The notes: a model not told the origin generated them from the letters alone. A DNA stretch of 64,000 nucleotides from Xenorhabdus bovienii SS-2004 (GCF_000027225.1 NC_013892.1:558001-622000), one strand, 5' to 3'; positions 25,752-34,869 are shown, counted from the stretch's first letter. Numbers and translations are program-made.

Positions 25752-27392
25752 TTAAACACAGTCTTTGCATTGGGGTTCTTTGGGTTTATCGTAAGAAGGG
25801 AGATCATCGTTATCGAAATAAAACGGTGACATATCGATAACGCTTTTCTTAACGGGACGTCCCAGACCTTCGTGGGCAGCGTTGGTTAATAAGCCATTAT
25901 CCTGATCACCGGACCAAATAAATAAGCCGCCCAATCCTTTTTCTTTGACGTAGCGGGCTTTTTCTCTGACTGAACGTGGCGTATCCAATGACATAAAAAC
26001 TTTGAGATCTTGGTTATAAAGATAATCTGCCTTAGCAACATTATCTTGAATGATTTCATAGCCATTACGACCTATGCCATTTTCGAAATCAACATAGTTA
26101 TAGATAATGTCAGTCCATTCAATAACCGCGGATTCGAAAGTGCCGACGATATTGCCTTGTCCGTTATAAGTTCCTTGAAGCGGGCTTTTGCTGGTAATGT
26201 TTGCGCCTTTTGCATTGCGTGTATAACCGGCATAACCAATGAAAATCTTTTTCTTGTCAACACCCTGAGTGATTAAATGCTGAACGGCATCGTCAATAGA
26301 ATATTTGGAATGTTGGTCATTTTTGTTGCGATAAAGGTTGGTATGGTGAGAAAGTTTGCCATCACCCAGAGTAAAGAAGTCATAGGTCATCAGGTTGATG
26401 CCGGTGACACCTGCTTCCATCAGTTCTGGAATATGGGCATCATCAATTTTTTGAGGATCGGCTGAAGCTGCAATACTAATACCTTGTAAATTGGGGATCT
26501 TGGCTGCCGTTAATTCCTCAATTAGTTTTTTATAATAGACATAATCATCTTTATCAAATGGGTTTCCCATTCCCGCCGAGCCGGGGTATTCCCAGTCAAT
26601 ATCGATATGATTGAACATTGAGAAACGACAGAATAGATTTTTGACTCCATCAATAAACTGTTTACGATAGGCATCACTGCGACAAATTTCATAAAAAGCA
26701 CCACTCATTGACCAGCCGCCGATACTGACGGAAACCTCCAGATTGGGATCAGCTTTTTTCAGTGAATTGAAACCACCCAGTAATCCTGTGGCTTTCTCTT
26801 GGTTATAGACATCTTTAGCCGCTCCAGATGCCCCACTATCGAAACCGCAGTTAAAGTAAGTGCTGACATCACCCCACGGGTCGATTGGAATAGGCCATCC
26901 GGTGTAATTTTTGAGGGTTTCAGCCTCATCGGCTCCGAATCCCCAATCTTTGGCAGCTTTCAGAATTATGTTTCCTTTCGGCCCTTCATCACCAACGATG
27001 CCGGCAAAACTGAATATCAATTTCTTAAAGGGGCTGCCATTGGTTGAATCGCCTTTAATGCGGGTCAAATCGGCACTGCGTCCCCCCTGATTTCTGAATA
27101 CTTCATCCGATGGTGATGCCTCCACTGCCCTTCCATCATATTGTGCCCAGTCCGTGAAGTAACACGCGATACTGAATTCATCATCATCGTGATAAGTGTT
27201 AAACACCGTCTTAGCCATGCGGGTGGCGGTATAGGTCAGAATATCGGTGCTTGTTGCCGGGTCATAACCGTTTAATTGATAGGTTTTTTGTGTTGCTTCC
27301 TTGCCATAACCCTGAACAGGGCTTGGATGTTGATATCCCGGATCAGTTTTATAAACTAACTTGCTTTCGGTATCTTTTTCTGTGTTATCCAT
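25752..27392 (-). CDS. GH18 chitinase associated with Tc toxin (smaller copy)
   Basis: 546-aa GH18 chitinase, first gene of the minus-strand Tc operon. The SxGG strand (VSVSIGGWSMSG) and the active-site strand HIDIDWEYPG (Asp264, Asp266, Glu268) are present. The first Asp of DxxDxDxE is Asn261. It ends in a Cys-containing tail (CKDC) and has no signal peptide. The start at 27392 (MDNTEKD) is preferred because GGAG lies 7 bases before it; an ATG four codons upstream overlaps that GGAG. It is related to the downstream chitinase but clearly divergent, so this is not a recent duplication. The promoter should lie in 27393-27700. Confidence 0.9.
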   Translation of the reverse strand: MDNTEKDTESKLVYKTDPGYQHPSPVQGYGKEATQKTYQLNGYDPATSTDILTYTATRMAKTVFNTYHDDDEFSIACYFTDWAQYDGRAVEASPSDEVFRNQGGRSADLTRIKGDSTNGSPFKKLIFSFAGIVGDEGPKGNIILKAAKDWGFGADEAETLKNYTGWPIPIDPWGDVSTYFNCGFDSGASGAAKDVYNQEKATGLLGGFNSLKKADPNLEVSVSIGGWSMSGAFYEICRSDAYRKQFIDGVKNLFCRFSMFNHIDIDWEYPGSAGMGNPFDKDDYVYYKKLIEELTAAKIPNLQGISIAASADPQKIDDAHIPELMEAGVTGINLMTYDFFTLGDGKLSHHTNLYRNKNDQHSKYSIDDAVQHLITQGVDKKKIFIGYAGYTRNAKGANITSKSPLQGTYNGQGNIVGTFESAVIEWTDIIYNYVDFENGIGRNGYEIIQDNVAKADYLYNQDLKVFMSLDTPRSVREKARYVKEKGLGGLFIWSGDQDNGLLTNAAHEGLGRPVKKSVIDMSPFYFDNDDLPSYDKPKEPQCKDCV

Positions 27393-27876
27393 TTTATACT
27401 CCATTATTGTTACATATCTTTGAAAAAATCAGATACGTTCTCTGCGATGATCAATGTTAAAAATGATGGAGTTGGTCAGATGGCGATGATTTATTTTATT
27501 TAAGTCTGTAATACAATTCATTAATAACATTTTAATAACATAGAACGTAATTAATCTATAAATAGCAATTTAAAACTAAGCTAAAGATAATACGTTTTCT
27601 TATCAAATGACTTAAACAATTTTTTTTATGTGTAGGCAGTAAAAAATAGAAGTGTTATTTTTTATCTGGAGTATTTTAGAATGTACAGGAATAGATAACA
27701 TTGATGAGATTATGGATAGCATTATTATTTTAAATGATTGAATCATAAAAATACTAAAAAATAAAAATTGCGATTTTTTCTATTTTACGATTTGAGAAAT
27801 AGGATAAAAATTTCTTTTAGAAATGAATTAAACAATATTTGTCATCATGCCATAACGTACCTTTGTTAAGGTTATC

Positions 27877-27912
27877 AAAAATGTGGCGACTATTAGCATA
27901 GTCGGCATTTTA
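27877..27912 (-). terminator. Terminator-like hairpin after the MFS remnant
   Basis: CGACTAT-TAGC-ATAGTCG with flanking AATG/CATT pairs. Read on the minus strand it is followed by a TTTTT tract, so it would end minus-strand transcription coming from 28.2 kb. Confidence 0.55.
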
Positions 27913-28047
27913 ATCTGTTTTCAGTCTGCATGTTTCAGTGTGGTTTGTGGCTTGTTTGGATATGGGCACAAACCCCGTGTAATCGGTGCTAGTCTGGCTG
28001 ATGCTGTTTGATAGGATCTGACGGAAATGATCCTTCATTCTTTTATT

Positions 28048-28188
28048 TTATGTGGGGAGTACAGGTTTGGTCTCTGGCAGCCAAAACAGATTCCCTATGA
28101 TTAACAGGCCACCAATGATTGTCGCCGCAACAACTGGAATGGCACCTGACTCAATGGCCTGAATAACCAGAAAGCAGAAAAAAGGGGG
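28048..28188 (-). pseudogene. 3' remnant of an MFS-type efflux transporter gene
   Basis: Minus-strand codons ending at 28048 give FLVIQAIESGAIPVVAATII, then GGLLIIGNLFWLPETKPV and a stop. This is a final TM helix plus the short polar tail (LPET) common in Bcr/CflA-type drug exporters. Nothing upstream continues the gene, so about 90% of it is missing. A matching terminator lies 135 bases downstream. Family assignment is from general MFS features only. Confidence 0.5.
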
Positions 28189-28306
28189 TTGAAAGTATTG
28201 AAAAACTCTCCGGAAAAGGAATTGGCTATTATCAGGCAGTTTATTACGGAGATGGTTGGTGTGATGGGTAATCTTTGGAAGTGTAGATAAAATAATCAGG
28301 AAAGCC

Positions 28307-28354
28307 AGAAGCCTCCGATTTGCCAGATTGAATCAGGCTGTACAGCAGGCTTCT
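28307..28354 (-). repeat. Inverted repeat downstream of the XRE regulator
   Basis: AGAAGCCT (28307-28314) and AGGCTTCT (28347-28354) form a perfect 8-bp inverted repeat about 20 bases after the regulator's stop codon. It may act as a terminator hairpin but lacks a strong T tract. Confidence 0.35.
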
Positions 28355-28375
28355 GACGAGTTTCTCTGGCCTCAT

Positions 28376-28678
28376 TTAACGACCATTTTTTCCTATAACT
28401 GTTTCAGCAATGGGAATATATTGATCAGTGAGTTTATTGACTGTGCTGTCCTCTTTTTCATCTTTGAAACATTCTTCAAAGAACCAGCTAATTGGAGTAC
28501 CCAACTGCTTAGAGATAACAACAAGATGATTTATATTAATCCGGTTTGTTCCTCTTTCATAACGAGAAAGCTGCTGCTGGCTAATGCCAATTTGTTTTGC
28601 CAATGCCGTTGCGGTAATACCCAGCTCTTTCCTTTTGGTACAAATACGTTTTCCGACTAATGTATTAGCGTCTACCAT
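28376..28678 (-). CDS. XRE-family HTH transcriptional regulator
   Basis: 100-aa protein made of one Cro/C1-type helix-turn-helix (residues about 8-62: VGKRICTKRKELGITATALA, then ISQQQLSRYERGTNRI) and a short acidic C-terminal tail. There is no dimerisation or sensor domain beyond this. It is the only regulator in the accessory block and is oriented toward the Tc operon, about 1 kb upstream of the first chitinase. A role in Tc expression is plausible but unsupported. It may instead be left over from a lost neighbouring system. Confidence 0.85.
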   Translation of the reverse strand: MVDANTLVGKRICTKRKELGITATALAKQIGISQQQLSRYERGTNRININHLVVISKQLGTPISWFFEECFKDEKEDSTVNKLTDQYIPIAETVIGKNGR

Positions 28679-30040
28679 ATCTTATCCTTTCAATTTAAAT
28701 CAGTAAGTTATGGCGTTATCAAGGATCATTTTCCTGGCGCTTCAAAATGGTTTGGCTTTTTCCTCACCAGTTGCGCCTATTGTTACACCTGATCCGCCGT
28801 TTTGTTTTTCTGACATTCACTTGGTTTTTTTAATGACATGACCTTTTTTATTAACGTGTTGTAAAAACAGTGCCCTTACCAAGATAAGGGGGGCTTCTAT
28901 GACACGGGTTGTATTCTTTGTTTTGATGTCACCCTGCATTTTGCAACTTCCTCATCTACCACCGGGTTAAACCGCATTTTTACTCTCCTTACTCGAGGGA
29001 TAACTAACCTGCTTCCTAACTTTTTTCTTATGAGATTTATGTAATTTTAAATTTATTAACGTATTGAATGTAAAGTAAATAAAGTTTTTAAATACTGAAA
29101 ATTAGTAAAATAAAATTAATACATATTTAAATGCGTATTATTGTATATATATTGGTTCTATTAAGACCTTTCTTCAGGCTAGAAACTGGACAAAATATAT
29201 CAAACTGTAAACATAATCCTATATAACTTATCCTAAGTCAAATTTCGTTACATATTACAACTCATTCCGCTTAAGCAATTATAATCCATGAATTTTTTTT
29301 GTTATTCACCTATTTAATCTCTTTGCAATAGTATTGATAGCTAAAAATCGTTACTTATTGGCATCCAAGTAAAACCAAGTTAATCAGAATTAATATTCTT
29401 TTAAATTGACATATCCGAAATTAAACTCCACCAAACATTCATCATATAGATTATAAATCTAAACTGGACAGTTTGATATAAAATGTTTTGTTTTTTAACA
29501 AAATTCTATTTATTTAAGTTAGTTAAAGATATTTTTGCATTTTAATAGATTATTATCGGAAATTTTTCTAATTCTTATTATAAATATCATTTATTATCAT
29601 TTTTTCCACTAAATAATCTTTCAGAATCTTAAAAATAATGGCTTACTCGCATTTTAGGGTATTATCAAGATGTGGATGTTTTTTCGACAGTCATGGATGG
29701 TGGTTTTCTATTTTTTATAATAAAAACAATATGATAATTATTTTTTTATGACAGGGTCATTTTTTATCAAGTGACATTCATTCTTCTTCATATTCCATCC
29801 TTGAATAATTACACCTTCGAGTGTGTTTTTGTATTGAACACTTCATTTATATAAGAACACTCCAGTTTTTACATAGTGGTCTGAGGTGTTCTCTTACTCA
29901 TGGTTGCGTTTTTATATGGGGAAATGACGGAACGTAATATGGAGCCTATACACCATGTCAGATCACAACGAAATCTTATCTGACAAATGGCTGGATGGAG
30001 GGATATCTGGAGGCAGACAGGAACAGATCTCGGAAGTAGA
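28679..30040. other. Long non-coding, AT-rich region
   Basis: About 1.36 kb without a supported protein gene except the micro-ORF at 28897-28977. It contains a repeated motif AAACTGGACA (29183-29192 and 29461-29470) and its inverted companion (see findings), plus an imperfect hairpin near 29854-29895. A 29-codon open frame (29955-30044, plus strand, MSDHNEILSD...) is too short and too weakly preceded by a ribosome site to call. It looks like decayed accessory DNA. Confidence 0.5.
28897..28977 (-). CDS. Possible micro-ORF (26 aa) or broken gene start
   Basis: ATG at 28977 (minus strand) is preceded by a perfect AAGGAG with a 7-base spacer and gives MRFNPVVDEEVAKCRV, ending at a TAG at 28897. 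A CCCTTA/TAAGGG hairpin follows. Shifting frame after VVDEEVAK lets the reading continue about 40 further codons (MQGDIKTKNTTRVIEAPLI...). It could therefore be a frameshifted gene rather than a true micro-ORF. No family recognised. Confidence 0.3.
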   Translation of the reverse strand: MRFNPVVDEEVAKCRVTSKQRIQPVS

Positions 30041-30152
30041 ATGATTCCCTTCATCTTTCAAATTACGGCTTCATTGGCACCCAGTCACATTGTTATCTAT
30101 GTAACTGGGGATTCATTCACTTACTACTGCGCTGCATATTGCTTAACGCGGC
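30041..30152 (-). repeat. ERIC repetitive element
   Basis: Read on the minus strand: GCAGCGCAG, then GTGAATGAATCCCCAG, TTACATAG, GTGACTGGG, and TTTGAAAGATGAAGGG at the far end. These blocks occur in the order of the enterobacterial ERIC consensus. The central CCCAGT/ACTGGG arms (30080-30109) form an 11-bp hairpin with one mismatch. About 110 bp, close to full ERIC length, located just downstream of the acyl-metabolism operon. Confidence 0.75.
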
Positions 30153-30226
30153 ATGCTGGTCGGCGATATCGACGTCCAGTTCTCTCAGCCGTGTTGTCAC
30201 CTGTGTCTGATGATGATGATAAAAGT

Positions 30227-31150
30227 CTACCTTTCGGCACAGGCAAACAAACTTTGCTGATGTAGATTGTGGGCAAACTGGCAACTTAGAGTCAGTTCTT
30301 TTCTGCTATGCCCCCGAACCAGAAGCATTTCCCAACGATGATGGTGACCAGGCACAAACCCTGTGCAGGCAAATCCGGCTTGTTGCAAAATTTGTACCGC
30401 GTGGAGAGTCTCTTCTCCGACCGGTAGTTTCACATATATCAGCTTATGCGCCGGCAGTTCTGTCACTTCTTTTACCCGCTCCGTTGTCTGTGTTTCTATC
30501 CAGACTTCTAGTCGCCCTCCATGACTGGCGATTCTAGTACCCGTATCTATTGGAACCGCGGGTTTTAGCGGTTCTTGACCAAATATTTGAGTGACCGATG
30601 TCAGCCACGTTTGCCAATTCACTGGCCAGTGTAATTCTGGAAACGGCCAGCGTTGCAAAGGCAGGCAACCGAGTACAATACTTTCCGGACGTGCTTGATC
30701 AAAGGGAGATATCACATAATCCGGTAATAAGCCTGTGGTGTGAAAACCCAAATTTTGAGCCAGACGCTGGCTGTGATTATGCGACGATACCTGTTTAATC
30801 GTGAGCATACCTAATCCCATTTCTTTGGCTTGATCACACAAATATCGACCCAGCGCGGTTGCGATACCCTGTCCGCGCGCTTGTGGATGTACCGCGATAA
30901 GCGAGAGCTCTGCACTTGATGGGCAACGCCCATTCCGCCACAATGTCGCGTGTCCTAACACTTGTCCATTCTGTATTGCAACGGCAGAATACCAGTGTCT
31001 GGCCGCATTATAACGACTCAGCATGGTTGGCAGGTAGACTTCCGGATAGACGTAATCTTCGCCGTAAACGACCCGAAACAACGCGCTGACTCCGGTGGAA
31101 TCTTCTTCCCGGAATAAGCGAATCAACGGCATGACTGGATTTATTTTCAT
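30227..31150 (-). CDS. GNAT-family N-acetyl/acyltransferase
   Basis: 307 aa, last gene of the LuxE/LuxC-like operon; its start overlaps the preceding ligase gene by 4 bases (ATGA). Residues about 8-150 form a GNAT domain with the acyl-CoA loop HPQARGQGIATALGRYL. The remaining half (from ~165) is a degenerate second domain with a Trp-rich linker and a GFACTGFVPGHHHRW motif, so a two-GNAT-lobe protein is possible. In this operon it could transfer an acyl group or modify an amine product; substrate unknown. On the minus strand just after its stop codon, another frame stays open for ~30 codons into the ERIC, perhaps the tail of a lost gene. Confidence 0.75.
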   Translation of the reverse strand: MKINPVMPLIRLFREEDSTGVSALFRVVYGEDYVYPEVYLPTMLSRYNAARHWYSAVAIQNGQVLGHATLWRNGRCPSSAELSLIAVHPQARGQGIATALGRYLCDQAKEMGLGMLTIKQVSSHNHSQRLAQNLGFHTTGLLPDYVISPFDQARPESIVLGCLPLQRWPFPELHWPVNWQTWLTSVTQIFGQEPLKPAVPIDTGTRIASHGGRLEVWIETQTTERVKEVTELPAHKLIYVKLPVGEETLHAVQILQQAGFACTGFVPGHHHRWEMLLVRGHSRKELTLSCQFAHNLHQQSLFACAER

Positions 31151-32418
31151 GCTGTCTTCTCTTCTGCATTATAACAACGATGATCCACGACCCGTATCAG
31201 CTTGCCGGAACGGGGGTGAGTCACCATATTTTCCAGAGCACAAGAGGCTACCTCCACCTGTAATCCCCCTTGGCTACAGAGTTCTGCCATAGCGGGTTGG
31301 GCCGTGACTAACGCCTGATGGATTGATGTTGTTGATGGCATCTGTGGTGAGTCGCTGGCTAATAGCAGTGTTATCTTATCTATGCCGTCCTGACGGCTTA
31401 ATAATAGCTGCCAAGCCAGTATTCCTTTCTGTTGTTGCAGTAAACGGGCAATCTGATCGGGAAACAGGGATAACGTAGAAACCCGGATACGGTGAGCACT
31501 TCCAGCCCGACCCTGCAAAGCAAATTTGCGGTTCAGTCTTCCCGAACCTTCACACCAGCAGGCCAGATCGCCTGTGGGGTAGCGGATCACCGGCATTAGA
31601 CGACGTTGCAGGTTAGTCACAACTAACATGCCATTGCGCCCAGACTCAGTAATGGGCTGACCATTGGATTCGTCAATAATTTCGACAATCGAATCTTCAT
31701 CAAAAACCCGATGTTCACCGTGGTGACAGTCAGGAGAGGCGGCACCAATCAGACCTGCATCAACACTGGCACATCCGATTGAACTAATGCGTGCGTTGGG
31801 AAACACTATATTCAAAAGAGCCAGTTGTTCCGGAAACAGGCTCTCGCCGCCGTACAACAGGCGATCAATATTGGGCATAAACTGGCCTGAACGCTGCAAG
31901 GTACTGGCAAAACGTAACAATTGTACCGGTACTCCAGCCAGTACATTAATCCCTAAGCTAACAATGGCGTCAGCCAACGCCTGATCCTCGACTGAACAGG
32001 TAAACGGATATTCCACCACCGGAACCGGTGAATGAGATAACGCTCCGTGAATAAACAACAGGCTGGTATACAGATCTCCGGCAAAAAAGAGATTGGCAAC
32101 ACGGTCGCCAGATTGTAATTGTTGTGCAAGACCCTGACCGAACGAGCGCACAAAGGCTTGCCATTCGCTACGACTGAACACCGACAACCTACCTTCGCTG
32201 GTAGAGCCGCCGGTTTTAAAAATATGCCCACTGTTGATAGGGCCGGTGAGTACCGGCCAATTCTCCAATGGCTGCGATTGCTGCCAGTAAGCAGCAGGAT
32301 CGATTAAAGGTAAGTCCGTCAGTGCCCAGCCGGATTGTGGCAAATCACTATAAAGATCCCTAAAAAAGGGTGCGTGGTGACGGGCGTATTCCACTAAATC
32401 GTGTAATGATAAAGTCAT
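31147..32418 (-). CDS. Adenylate-forming ligase, PaaK/LuxE-like
   Basis: 423-aa member of the ANL superfamily closest in look to phenylacetate-CoA ligase/CapK proteins. The ATP-binding P-loop is FKTGGSTSEGRLSVFSR, the later YPTGDL motif is present, and a C-terminal lid begins near GRAGSAHRIRV. Chemistry of the family: acid + ATP to acyl-AMP, then transfer to CoA, a Cys or another acceptor. It is paralogous to the ligase half of the upstream fusion protein. It lies 44 bases after that gene and overlaps the GNAT gene by 4 bases. The acid substrate cannot be read from the sequence. Confidence 0.75.
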   Translation of the reverse strand: MTLSLHDLVEYARHHAPFFRDLYSDLPQSGWALTDLPLIDPAAYWQQSQPLENWPVLTGPINSGHIFKTGGSTSEGRLSVFSRSEWQAFVRSFGQGLAQQLQSGDRVANLFFAGDLYTSLLFIHGALSHSPVPVVEYPFTCSVEDQALADAIVSLGINVLAGVPVQLLRFASTLQRSGQFMPNIDRLLYGGESLFPEQLALLNIVFPNARISSIGCASVDAGLIGAASPDCHHGEHRVFDEDSIVEIIDESNGQPITESGRNGMLVVTNLQRRLMPVIRYPTGDLACWCEGSGRLNRKFALQGRAGSAHRIRVSTLSLFPDQIARLLQQQKGILAWQLLLSRQDGIDKITLLLASDSPQMPSTTSIHQALVTAQPAMAELCSQGGLQVEVASCALENMVTHPRSGKLIRVVDHRCYNAEEKTA

Positions 32419-32462
32419 GATTAGCTCAAAAAGTCGTTTTGGAATCTATTGGATATATTGTT

Positions 32463-34868
32463 TCAGGCGCGATAATCCAGCACTAACGGCGTTTTGCCAC
32501 TTTGGGAATGGCGGCGGAACTGTCCGGCTGGTGTAGACGTGATTTCCAACTGCAACAATTCACTACTGACAACCTGATTCAGCATTTCATGTCGTAGTAG
32601 ATGTTGACGTACTTGGTTAATATCGCCATCAGCCAACACATGGATATATTCGCCACCCTTATCGAGGTTTCCGACTAACCATTGCACCGGAAACGCCAGA
32701 TCGGCTGACAATGCCGTAGGATTCACAAAAATAGAACCTACCCGTATCAACCCACCATGCCGGCCTTTCAGTCTAAAGCGTGGTGTCGGTAATCCGCAGG
32801 TACAAGTTTCCGGCAACCAGTGGCCTAAATCGCCCACTTCATAGCGTTGAACGACCTGCCCTTCCCGTGCCAGAGGGGTAAACACCAGTCGGCCTGTTTC
32901 GCCTGACTGAACAGGTTGTTCACTGTCCAGATCTAATATCTCCAGCCACTGAATATCAGATAACAGATGGAATTCGCCCTCGTTGCAACAAGTGCAGGCA
33001 TGACCCAATGGACCCGCATCAACAGAACCATAAATTGCCGAGCGGATCACCTGCACGCCAAAACTGGATAAGAATTGACGCCGTTCTTCACTGACATGTT
33101 CGCCACCAGCGAAAATTTTGCGCACACCACCATAAGCGCGTAACGCGGCCTCTTCACGTTCAAACAGCTGATATATCGTGCTTGGCATTCCTACCAACGT
33201 ATTAACGCCTTGCGTGATAATAACTTGCAGGATCTGGCTAAAATCGTCGTCTATCGGGCCACCCATCGGGTAATGCGGCACGGACAATTTATCCAGAACA
33301 GTGAAAAAGCTAAGTAGGCCACCATACAAATTGCCGCCGTACAGGAGATTGATGACGCGATCCTGTGCCGGGTCGAGACCGGCGGAAAATAGGCCATCTG
33401 CCGCGGCCTGCATTTGGATGTGATAATCTCTGTGGCTGAATCCCGCTAATTTTGGCGCGCCTGTACTCCCGCCGCTGCGGAAAAACACTTGTGCTTTCGG
33501 TGTTGTGCCGCTCTGCTGAAACTGTGCTTTGCCCATGATTGGCAGCCCTGCCAGATCCGGCGGCCTGACGGATAATTTATCCAGTGTGACATGGTTTGGC
33601 AGTTGTTCTGCTTTTACACTGACTGAGACCCTGCGTGCAAGTCGCGTCAATGCATAAACACCATCATGAGGTTCTCCTTCATAACCCTCATGCATAGCGC
33701 CGGGCTGACATATCCGGCTGACACCCGCCGCCAGCAACTGACGGCTCAAGGCCGGCAATTCGTGTTCTCCGGCGATTAAGCCACAACTCTGTAAATAGGG
33801 GCGCCACGGCAGCAATACGTTGATCAACTGAGCGCGTGGTACAGGACGAATTTGCAGAGTACGGTACAGTGGAGATGCCGCCAGTTCCCGACGTTGAGTC
33901 CACGCGACTCGCCATCCTGCGCCTTCAGTTACCGAACCGGCAACGTCGGCAAACGTGTGATCCAAGCGCAGAAATGCCATCTGACTGCTGATTTCAGCCG
34001 CTTCTTGGATATCTGGCTGTAAGGCTGGCCATTCCGGTGCGCGTCGTTCCAGTGCCGAAGCCACGGCATCAGCCACTTTGCGCAAAACATTCTCGTCGGT
34101 ACTATCGACCAACAGACACTGTGGGCTGGAACAAGCTTGTTGGTCAAAACGGCAAACATCATCAGCCAGAGCATCGTAGTCAGCGTTGCTGGCGACCATT
34201 GGGTCAAGATAGGCAAAACTGATGCGATGTCCCCAATCGATCCAGCGGCAACCCGGTCGTAACTGGCTGCGGATAGCCGTCAATGCGGCATTACTGCCCC
34301 AGGCAGACACGGCATCGGCGCAGGCAAGTAATTCTGACAATTGATCGGACGGTAGCGGCATTACGGAGACGTAAGACGCTAATTTGCCACTGAGATCATG
34401 GCGCAGAAATTCAGCCAATATCCGTGCATTGAGGCCATTATCACTGCTACTGGGGCGCAACCAGTTGATATTGCCAACTAACAGACTTTCTAATACAGCC
34501 ATAAATGGCAGCAATGGCGCGTTGGCAGGAGTGATATGCACCACTAACCCCAAAGGTTGCCAAGTCTCAAAGCGTGGCTGGGTATAATCGAAACGGCGCA
34601 GGGAAAACGGCTGTTCTCCCAATTCATGGCGCAGTTTTTCTTCCAGTGCATCACGACGGCAAAAGTGGCGTAATGTGCTGATTGTGGCTGAATCCAGTGC
34701 AAAATCCGTTGCCAGCGTATCGAGATTATTGGCAAAACGCTCGGCACAATCCAACACTTCTTGCACAGTCGGAGGACAAGCCAAGGCGTCGGCAAGACGG
34801 TTTTTAAGATCGGCTAATGTGGCCGCCGGTTCCAAGTTAGAGATAACCTCGCCATTAACTAAATACAT
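32463..34868 (-). CDS. LuxC-like acyl-CoA/acyl-AMP reductase fused to adenylate-forming ligase
   Basis: 801-aa two-domain protein. Residues 1 to ~415 are LuxC-like (aldehyde-dehydrogenase fold fatty acyl reductase): LVVHITPANAPLLPF is the cofactor strand, and DQQACSSPQ carries the probable catalytic Cys246. Residues ~440-801 form a PaaK-type ligase with P-loop VFFRSGGSTGAPKLAGFSH (461-479), YEVGDLGHW and a Cys pair (CTCGLP) typical of this family. In luminous bacteria LuxC and the LuxE synthetase are separate proteins; here a ligase is fused to the reductase and a LuxE-like protein is encoded one base upstream. Expected product is an aldehyde from an activated acid. The fusion is intact, with no stop or frameshift between the domains. 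Confidence 0.8.
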   Translation of the reverse strand: MYLVNGEVISNLEPAATLADLKNRLADALACPPTVQEVLDCAERFANNLDTLATDFALDSATISTLRHFCRRDALEEKLRHELGEQPFSLRRFDYTQPRFETWQPLGLVVHITPANAPLLPFMAVLESLLVGNINWLRPSSSDNGLNARILAEFLRHDLSGKLASYVSVMPLPSDQLSELLACADAVSAWGSNAALTAIRSQLRPGCRWIDWGHRISFAYLDPMVASNADYDALADDVCRFDQQACSSPQCLLVDSTDENVLRKVADAVASALERRAPEWPALQPDIQEAAEISSQMAFLRLDHTFADVAGSVTEGAGWRVAWTQRRELAASPLYRTLQIRPVPRAQLINVLLPWRPYLQSCGLIAGEHELPALSRQLLAAGVSRICQPGAMHEGYEGEPHDGVYALTRLARRVSVSVKAEQLPNHVTLDKLSVRPPDLAGLPIMGKAQFQQSGTTPKAQVFFRSGGSTGAPKLAGFSHRDYHIQMQAAADGLFSAGLDPAQDRVINLLYGGNLYGGLLSFFTVLDKLSVPHYPMGGPIDDDFSQILQVIITQGVNTLVGMPSTIYQLFEREEAALRAYGGVRKIFAGGEHVSEERRQFLSSFGVQVIRSAIYGSVDAGPLGHACTCCNEGEFHLLSDIQWLEILDLDSEQPVQSGETGRLVFTPLAREGQVVQRYEVGDLGHWLPETCTCGLPTPRFRLKGRHGGLIRVGSIFVNPTALSADLAFPVQWLVGNLDKGGEYIHVLADGDINQVRQHLLRHEMLNQVVSSELLQLEITSTPAGQFRRHSQSGKTPLVLDYRA

Positions 34869-34869
34869 T

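Larger units (their letters stand above)
27393..28375. other. AT-rich gap upstream of the Tc operon
   Basis: About 980 bases without an intact gene. 27393-27850 is very AT-rich and should hold the Tc operon promoter, though no single promoter stands out. 27877-28188 holds a terminator and the 3' remnant of an MFS transporter gene, both minus strand. 28307-28354 holds an inverted repeat (AGAAGCCT/AGGCTTCT) just after the XRE gene. Confidence 0.5.

Noticed and set aside
28328..28660. 110-codon plus-strand frame opposite the XRE regulator
   Set aside because: The minus-strand frame has an unmistakable helix-turn-helix; this one is its shadow.
29955..30044. 29-codon plus-strand frame (MSDHNEILSD...)
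   Set aside because: Very short, GGAG is too far from the ATG, and its end meets the ERIC element; not enough to call a gene.
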